Source of the DNA: Corallococcus sp. NCRR
GTDB lineage: Bacteria > Myxococcota > Myxococcia > Myxococcales > Myxococcaceae
Assembly (NCBI RefSeq): GCF_026965535.1
Contig: NZ_CP114039.1
Coordinates: 4,030,001-4,094,000, forward strand
Length of the DNA stretch: 64,000 nucleotides
Reading direction: 5' to 3'
Shown: piece after piece, positions 60,307 to 64,000 of the stretch
Layout of the letters: each line of letters opens with the position of its first letter
Position numbering within the stretch: the stretch's first letter is position 1
Notes under the pieces: model-generated
The model's input: only the letters and a program-made list of their open reading frames with translations
Databases searched by the model: none
Told to the model about the DNA's origin: nothing
Position numbers and translations under genes: made by a program

Positions 60307-61338
60307 TCAATCCAGCTCGCTGACGAATGCTGCCCAGTCGTCTGGCTGGACCGTGACTCCCGACCACTTCCGCCACGCGGTGGCCTCCGCCATCCACGCC
60401 GCGGCGCCGCCTCGTAAGGGGAACGCGCGCGTGACCGCGAGCCGGTGAACCGTTTCGTGTTCGCGCAGGAGGCCGCGGTTGACCGCGTCGACTTCACCGG
60501 GCCTCGCGCGCAGGCGCGGCTCCGCCGCCTTCATGGCGCCGTCCTGGCGGAACAGCGTGGCCAGGTCCTCCACCACGGGTATCTCGGTGAATGGCCAGAT
60601 ACCGAGGAGTGGTGGCTCGAGGCCTTCCAGCAGCGCCGCGTGCAGCCGGTCGTGGCCATCCACCACCAGCCAGCGCTCGGCCAGGGCGAAGTAGCTCAGG
60701 AGGACCGGCGGAAGCGTTCCGTCCCGTGCGTGCTTGCGCCAGGCCTTCACCCGGCCGTCGTCCTGGGGTGACGGTGCGCGCAGCGACATCACCCCGCCAC
60801 TGCGCTCCGGGAGGGCGCCAGCTTCCGCCCAGGACCAGTCCTCCGCGCGGAAGGGAGGGAACCGCAACGCAGCGTCGAGCCCGCATGGGGGCTCCGGTAG
60901 CACTCCCGTCCCGAGGATGGGGACCGTGGAGTAGCCCTGGGCCTTGCTGACGGGAGTTGTCTGGAGTGGCCGCATGCACCAGCGCCCCGAGTGGAGCAGG
61001 GATGGCTCGGACGTCTCGAACTGGTGGACCCACCACTGGTTCCACGCGGCCCACCACCCGGGCGACCCTGGATCCGGGGGACGCCGGGCCTCCTCGGCCG
61101 TGATGTGGGGGAACGCGCCCGCGAGCTTCGCCGGGCCGCGCAGCCAGGCGCACCCGTTCCACCAGTCATCCACCCGCATCCAGAACAGCGGCTGCGCGCC
61201 CAGCATCATGCGCAGCAGGTAGGGCCGGGTGGCCTCCACATGGAGCAGGGGGCGCCGCCGCCAGTGTCCCCAGGAGGGAACCGTCAGCAGCAGCCCGGGT
61301 CCACCCACCGGCATCCGCCAATCCGTGTCATCCGCCAT
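60307..61338 (-). CDS. Protein with ParB-like (DGHDR) motif
   Basis: 343 residues from ATG 61338 (the frame is open further upstream without a clear site). The N-terminal half is Trp-rich and unrecognised (SWGHWRRRPLLHVEATRPYLLRM; WWVHQFETSEPSLLHSGRWC). Residues ~215-290 read LPPVLLSYFALAERWLVVDGHDRLHAALLEG, a ParB/sulfiredoxin-type motif usually written VDGHxRLxAA, found in ParB, StrN-like nucleases and sensory proteins. The C-terminus is helical. Cytoplasmic. A DNA-cleaving or nucleotide-binding role is possible. Closely follows the OB-fold/caspase-like gene on the same strand. Confidence 0.68.
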   Translation of the reverse strand: MADDTDWRMPVGGPGLLLTVPSWGHWRRRPLLHVEATRPYLLRMMLGAQPLFWMRVDDWWNGCAWLRGPAKLAGAFPHITAEEARRPPDPGSPGWWAAWNQWWVHQFETSEPSLLHSGRWCMRPLQTTPVSKAQGYSTVPILGTGVLPEPPCGLDAALRFPPFRAEDWSWAEAGALPERSGGVMSLRAPSPQDDGRVKAWRKHARDGTLPPVLLSYFALAERWLVVDGHDRLHAALLEGLEPPLLGIWPFTEIPVVEDLATLFRQDGAMKAAEPRLRARPGEVDAVNRGLLREHETVHRLAVTRAFPLRGGAAAWMAEATAWRKWSGVTVQPDDWAAFVSELD

Positions 61339-61483
61339 CACAGCGATTCGTGGTGTCACCGGCTGCCCTCCGTGGCCCGACGCTACACCTCGTGGCGGAC
61401 CCACGAGCCGTTCTCGAATACCCAGGGCCCGCCGTCGGAGCCCCCGGGAATGCCTGCCGGGCGCCTCCGTGAGGCGTCTCCAA

Positions 61484-61504
61484 CCTGTCCGACTGTCGGA
61501 CAGG
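61484..61504. repeat. Dispersed palindromic repeat, copy 5
   Basis: CCTGTCCGACTGTCGGACAGG: perfect 10-bp arms around central T. Followed by TTCGTGGC. Confidence 0.85.
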
Positions 61505-61608
61505 TTCGTGGCGCACGGCCGCCGGGCGCTCCCTGCGTTCTTGCCTTCTCATCCACGAGGACAGACGGCATGTCCGGGACGCCGGTGTCGTTCCCGTCCG
61601 ACGCGGCA

Positions 61609-61646
61609 CCTCACGGCGGGCCCCTTATCGCGGACCCGCCGTGAGG
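61609..61646. terminator. Strong hairpin downstream of the starch-binding protein gene
   Basis: CCTCACGGCGGG (61609-61620) and CCCGCCGTGAGG (61635-61646), perfect 12-bp arms, 14-nt loop, 11 bp past the stop. No T-run. Confidence 0.6.
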
Positions 61647-61657
61647 GAGTCATGGCC

Positions 61658-64000
61658 TCAGCGCCACGTGTCGTTCACGGTCGAACTGCCCGTGGCCGGC
61701 GTCGTCAGGGTGCGGTTGGCGCCGCTCTCCCAGGTGACGTTGTTGGCGGTGTCCTTCTTGATGAACTTGTACTCAATGGCCGTGGAGCCCGGCAGCCCGA
61801 CGGCCGCGCTCCACGTGGGGTAGTTGGCCGCGGACAGCAGGATGGCATTGGCCGGAGCCCAGCTCCCCAGCGCGGCGACGTTGCCCACCACGTACACGTT
61901 CTGTCCCACCACGGTGCTCGCCGTGACGTTGAACGTAACCGTGGCCCCGCTGGTGGACGTGGTGACGGAGAGCGCACTGCTCGCCGCGGACACATTGCCC
62001 GCCGTGTCCTTCGCCCGCACGGTGTAGCTGTACGCAGTGCCCGCCGTCAGCCCCGTGTCCGTGAAGCTGGCCGTCGTGGGCGAGCCCACCAGCGCCCCAT
62101 TGCGATACACGTCATAGCCCGCGATGCCGCTCGCGTCGGTGGACGCCGTCCACGTCAGGGACACGGTGGTCGCCGTCTTCGACGCGGCCGTCAGGCCCGT
62201 GGGCACCGAGGGCGCCGTGGTGTCCTGGGACGGCGCACCCGCGGAGATGGTCCCCGCGTTGAACGTGGAGGTGCCCGCGGGGAAGAAGTAGTTGAGCCCC
62301 CCGTTGTTGTCCCACGTGCCGCTGCCGTTGTTGAACACGGCCTCCAACTGTGTGGCCGAACCCAGGTCCACTGTGTGCTTCGCGTAGCCGGAGACCTCCG
62401 CCGCCGCCATGGCCACGCCCGGCGCCGTCGTCCACGTGCCGCCCGCCGGACGGGAGTGGATGTATGGCGTTGCGTAGCCCTTCTTGTAATAGACGGTCGC
62501 CGTGTTGCCAGCGCTGGTGGTGACGGAGAGCGCGGTGCTCGCCGCGGACGTGTTGCCCGCCGCGTCGCGCGCCCTCACCGTGTAGCTGTAGGCCGTGTTG
62601 GAAGACAGCCCGCTGTCCGTGTACGTCGTCGCCGTGGGCGAGCCCACCTGTGTGCCATTGCGGAACACCAGGTATCCCGTCACGCCGACGTTGTCCGTGG
62701 ACGCGGTCCAGCTCAGGGACACCGTCGTCGCGGACTTCGACGGAGCCGTCAGTCCCGAAGGCACCGACGGCGCCGTGGTGTCGCTCACCGGCGCGCCCGC
62801 CGTGATGACGCCCGCGTTGAACGTGGAGGTGCCCGTGGGGAACAGGTAGTTCACGCCGTTGTTGTTGTCCCACGTGCCGCTGCCGTTGTTGAACACGGCC
62901 TCCAACTGCTGCACGGAGCCCAGGTTCACCGTGTACTTCGCATACCCCGTCACCTCCGCGTCCGGCATCAGCACACCAGGGGCCGTGGTCCACGTGCCAC
63001 CCGCGGGACGGTAATGGAGGTACGGCGTGGCGAAGCCCTTCTTGTAATAGACCGTCGTCGTGTACCCCAGGCCGGTGGTGACGGAGAGCGCGCTGCTCGC
63101 CACGGAGGTGTTCCCCGCCGCGTCACGGGCCCTCACGGTGTAGCTGTACGTCGTGCTCGAGGACAGCCCCGTGTCCGTGTACGTCGTCGCCGTGGGCGCG
63201 GCCACCTGTGTGCCATTGCGGAACACGAGGTAATCACTCACGCCATAGTTGTCCGTGGCGGCCGTCCAGCTCAGCACCACCGACGAACTGGTGACCCCCG
63301 ACGCGGAGAGCCCCGAGGGCGCCGACGGCGCCGTGGTGTCCGGGGGCAGGGTGGTGACGGAGAGCGCGCTGCTCGCGGCGGACGTGTTGCCCGCCGCGTC
63401 CCGCGCCTTCACCGTATAGCTGTACGCCGTGCCCGCCGTGAGACCGCTGTCCGTGTAGCCCGTCGTGGAGGGCGAGCCCACCTGCGTGCCATTGCGGAGC
63501 ACCTGGTAGCCCGTCACGCCAACGCTGTCCGTGGAGGCCGTCCACGTCAGCGTCACGGAGCGGTCCGTGCGCGTCGCCGCGAGCCCCGTGGGCACGGACG
63601 GCGCCGTGGTGTCCACGCGGAGGAACGGGTAGGTGCCCGTCACCGGGCCATTGAGGTCCTCGATGTACTTGCCGCCCTCCTGCCGGTACTTCCCGGCGCC
63701 CACGTAGACGGATTGGATCTCGCTCCGGGTGACGTTGCCGCGCGAGTCGGTGGCCTCGATGTAGTAGTCGAGCAGTTGGTCGCGGTAGGCGCCGAGGTAC
63801 ACGTAGTAGAGGTCGCCAATCTCCTGCGCGGCCACCTTCTGCATCACCGGCAGGTGCGCCGGCTGCCACGCCACGCCGTTCATCACCGGCCGCAGCTCAC
63901 GGCGCTGGAGTGGGTAGTCCACCCACGCGCCCACGCGCGACGGGTCGATGCCGGGCACGCCCGCCGCTTTCAGCGCCACCGGGTCGTAGACGCGAGGCGT
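61658..64000 (-). CDS. Secreted modular starch-binding protein (FN3, CBM25/26, CBM20), partial at right edge
   Basis: The frame is open to the right edge, so the N-terminus and probably a catalytic domain lie outside; visible are about 780 residues. From the N-terminal side: a region like secreted amylases (AWVDYPLQRRELRPVMNGVAWQPAHLPVMQ), two FN3 domains (TTAPSVPTGLAAT type), a CBM25/26-type starch-binding module (VYYKKGFATPYLHYRPAGGTW), FN3, a second CBM25/26, FN3, and a C-terminal CBM20-like module (TFNVTASTVVGQNVYVVGNVAALGSWAPANA). The two CBM25/26 copies and the FN3 copies are highly similar, suggesting recent duplication. Starch or glycogen degradation outside the cell is expected. Confidence 0.88.
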   Translation of the reverse strand, partial: TPRVYDPVALKAAGVPGIDPSRVGAWVDYPLQRRELRPVMNGVAWQPAHLPVMQKVAAQEIGDLYYVYLGAYRDQLLDYYIEATDSRGNVTRSEIQSVYVGAGKYRQEGGKYIEDLNGPVTGTYPFLRVDTTAPSVPTGLAATRTDRSVTLTWTASTDSVGVTGYQVLRNGTQVGSPSTTGYTDSGLTAGTAYSYTVKARDAAGNTSAASSALSVTTLPPDTTAPSAPSGLSASGVTSSSVVLSWTAATDNYGVSDYLVFRNGTQVAAPTATTYTDTGLSSSTTYSYTVRARDAAGNTSVASSALSVTTGLGYTTTVYYKKGFATPYLHYRPAGGTWTTAPGVLMPDAEVTGYAKYTVNLGSVQQLEAVFNNGSGTWDNNNGVNYLFPTGTSTFNAGVITAGAPVSDTTAPSVPSGLTAPSKSATTVSLSWTASTDNVGVTGYLVFRNGTQVGSPTATTYTDSGLSSNTAYSYTVRARDAAGNTSAASTALSVTTSAGNTATVYYKKGYATPYIHSRPAGGTWTTAPGVAMAAAEVSGYAKHTVDLGSATQLEAVFNNGSGTWDNNGGLNYFFPAGTSTFNAGTISAGAPSQDTTAPSVPTGLTAASKTATTVSLTWTASTDASGIAGYDVYRNGALVGSPTTASFTDTGLTAGTAYSYTVRAKDTAGNVSAASSALSVTTSTSGATVTFNVTASTVVGQNVYVVGNVAALGSWAPANAILLSAANYPTWSAAVGLPGSTAIEYKFIKKDTANNVTWESGANRTLTTPATGSSTVNDTWR

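Larger units (their letters stand above)
61339..61657. other. 319-bp intergenic region with palindromic repeat and hairpin
   Basis: Between the ParB-motif gene and the starch-binding protein gene. Holds one palindromic repeat copy and a terminator-like hairpin; no supported gene. Confidence 0.65.

Overview
This 64 kb window is about 70% GC with strong third-position GC bias. It looks like a chromosomal segment of a myxobacterium (order Myxococcales), probably a Corallococcus- or Myxococcus-like species. The reasons are the mix of genes: a Ser/Thr kinase with a TPR-type tail, FHA proteins including an FHA-sigma54 activator, DUF1501/cytochrome-like secreted proteins, many lipoproteins and secreted glycosidases. 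This assignment is inferred from gene content; there is no rRNA, tRNA, CRISPR array, integrase or recognisable insertion sequence in the window.

Layout. Positions 1-4673 (minus) hold a three-gene cassette: a DUF559-type nuclease, a winged-helix-like protein, and a large protein with two P-loops (AAA-like, then HerA-like) that runs off the left edge. It resembles a DNA-defence or repair module of no type I recognise. Positions 4810-7794 (minus) are an acyltransferase-SDR-MFS operon. Positions 7889-10766 hold a small hypothetical gene, a VOC protein and a PA14/GH16 lipoprotein. Positions 10903-14255 (minus) are a BlaI repressor, an M56 protease and a secreted protein; the last two share a roughly 28-residue repeat, and two operator-like dyads cover the blaI-type promoter. 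Positions 14493-18500 (plus) carry two CgeB-like glycosyltransferases, a DUF2256-DUF3253 protein and a saccharopine-dehydrogenase-like reductase. Positions 18517-24452 hold an MsrB-MsrA lipoprotein, an FG-GAP protein with a triplicated gene end, an RsmJ-like methyltransferase, a Cys-rich lipoprotein and a GntR regulator.

Positions 24800-28427 (minus) are a cytochrome-like/lipoprotein/DUF1501 operon. Positions 28531-33230 (minus) hold a P-loop kinase fused to a degenerate adenylosuccinate-synthetase-like domain and two GH16 lipoproteins flanking an S51-type peptidase. Positions 33321-47101 hold a large LamG secreted protein, a DUF4010 membrane protein, a thiolase behind a perfect 13-bp inverted repeat, OsmC, EcsC, a PLD/zinc-ribbon protein, a DHA2 transporter, an FHA protein, a thioredoxin-MORN-like fusion and an ATP-grasp enzyme. 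Positions 47758-55375 form a signalling block: Ser/Thr kinase, FHA-sigma54 activator, a papain-fold protein without a signal peptide, and a two-gene operon encoding a harpin-like protein behind a candidate -24/-12 promoter.

Positions 57132-59021 are the clearest functional unit: a nearly canonical NsrR operator, a truncated haemoglobin, a 2Fe-2S/FAD/NAD reductase and NsrR itself. Together they read as a self-regulated, two-protein nitric oxide dioxygenase. The right end has an OB-fold/caspase-like protein, a ParB-motif protein and a starch-binding, FN3-rich secreted enzyme cut by the edge. A palindrome, CTGTCCGACAGTCGGACAG, recurs five times in three intergenic regions.
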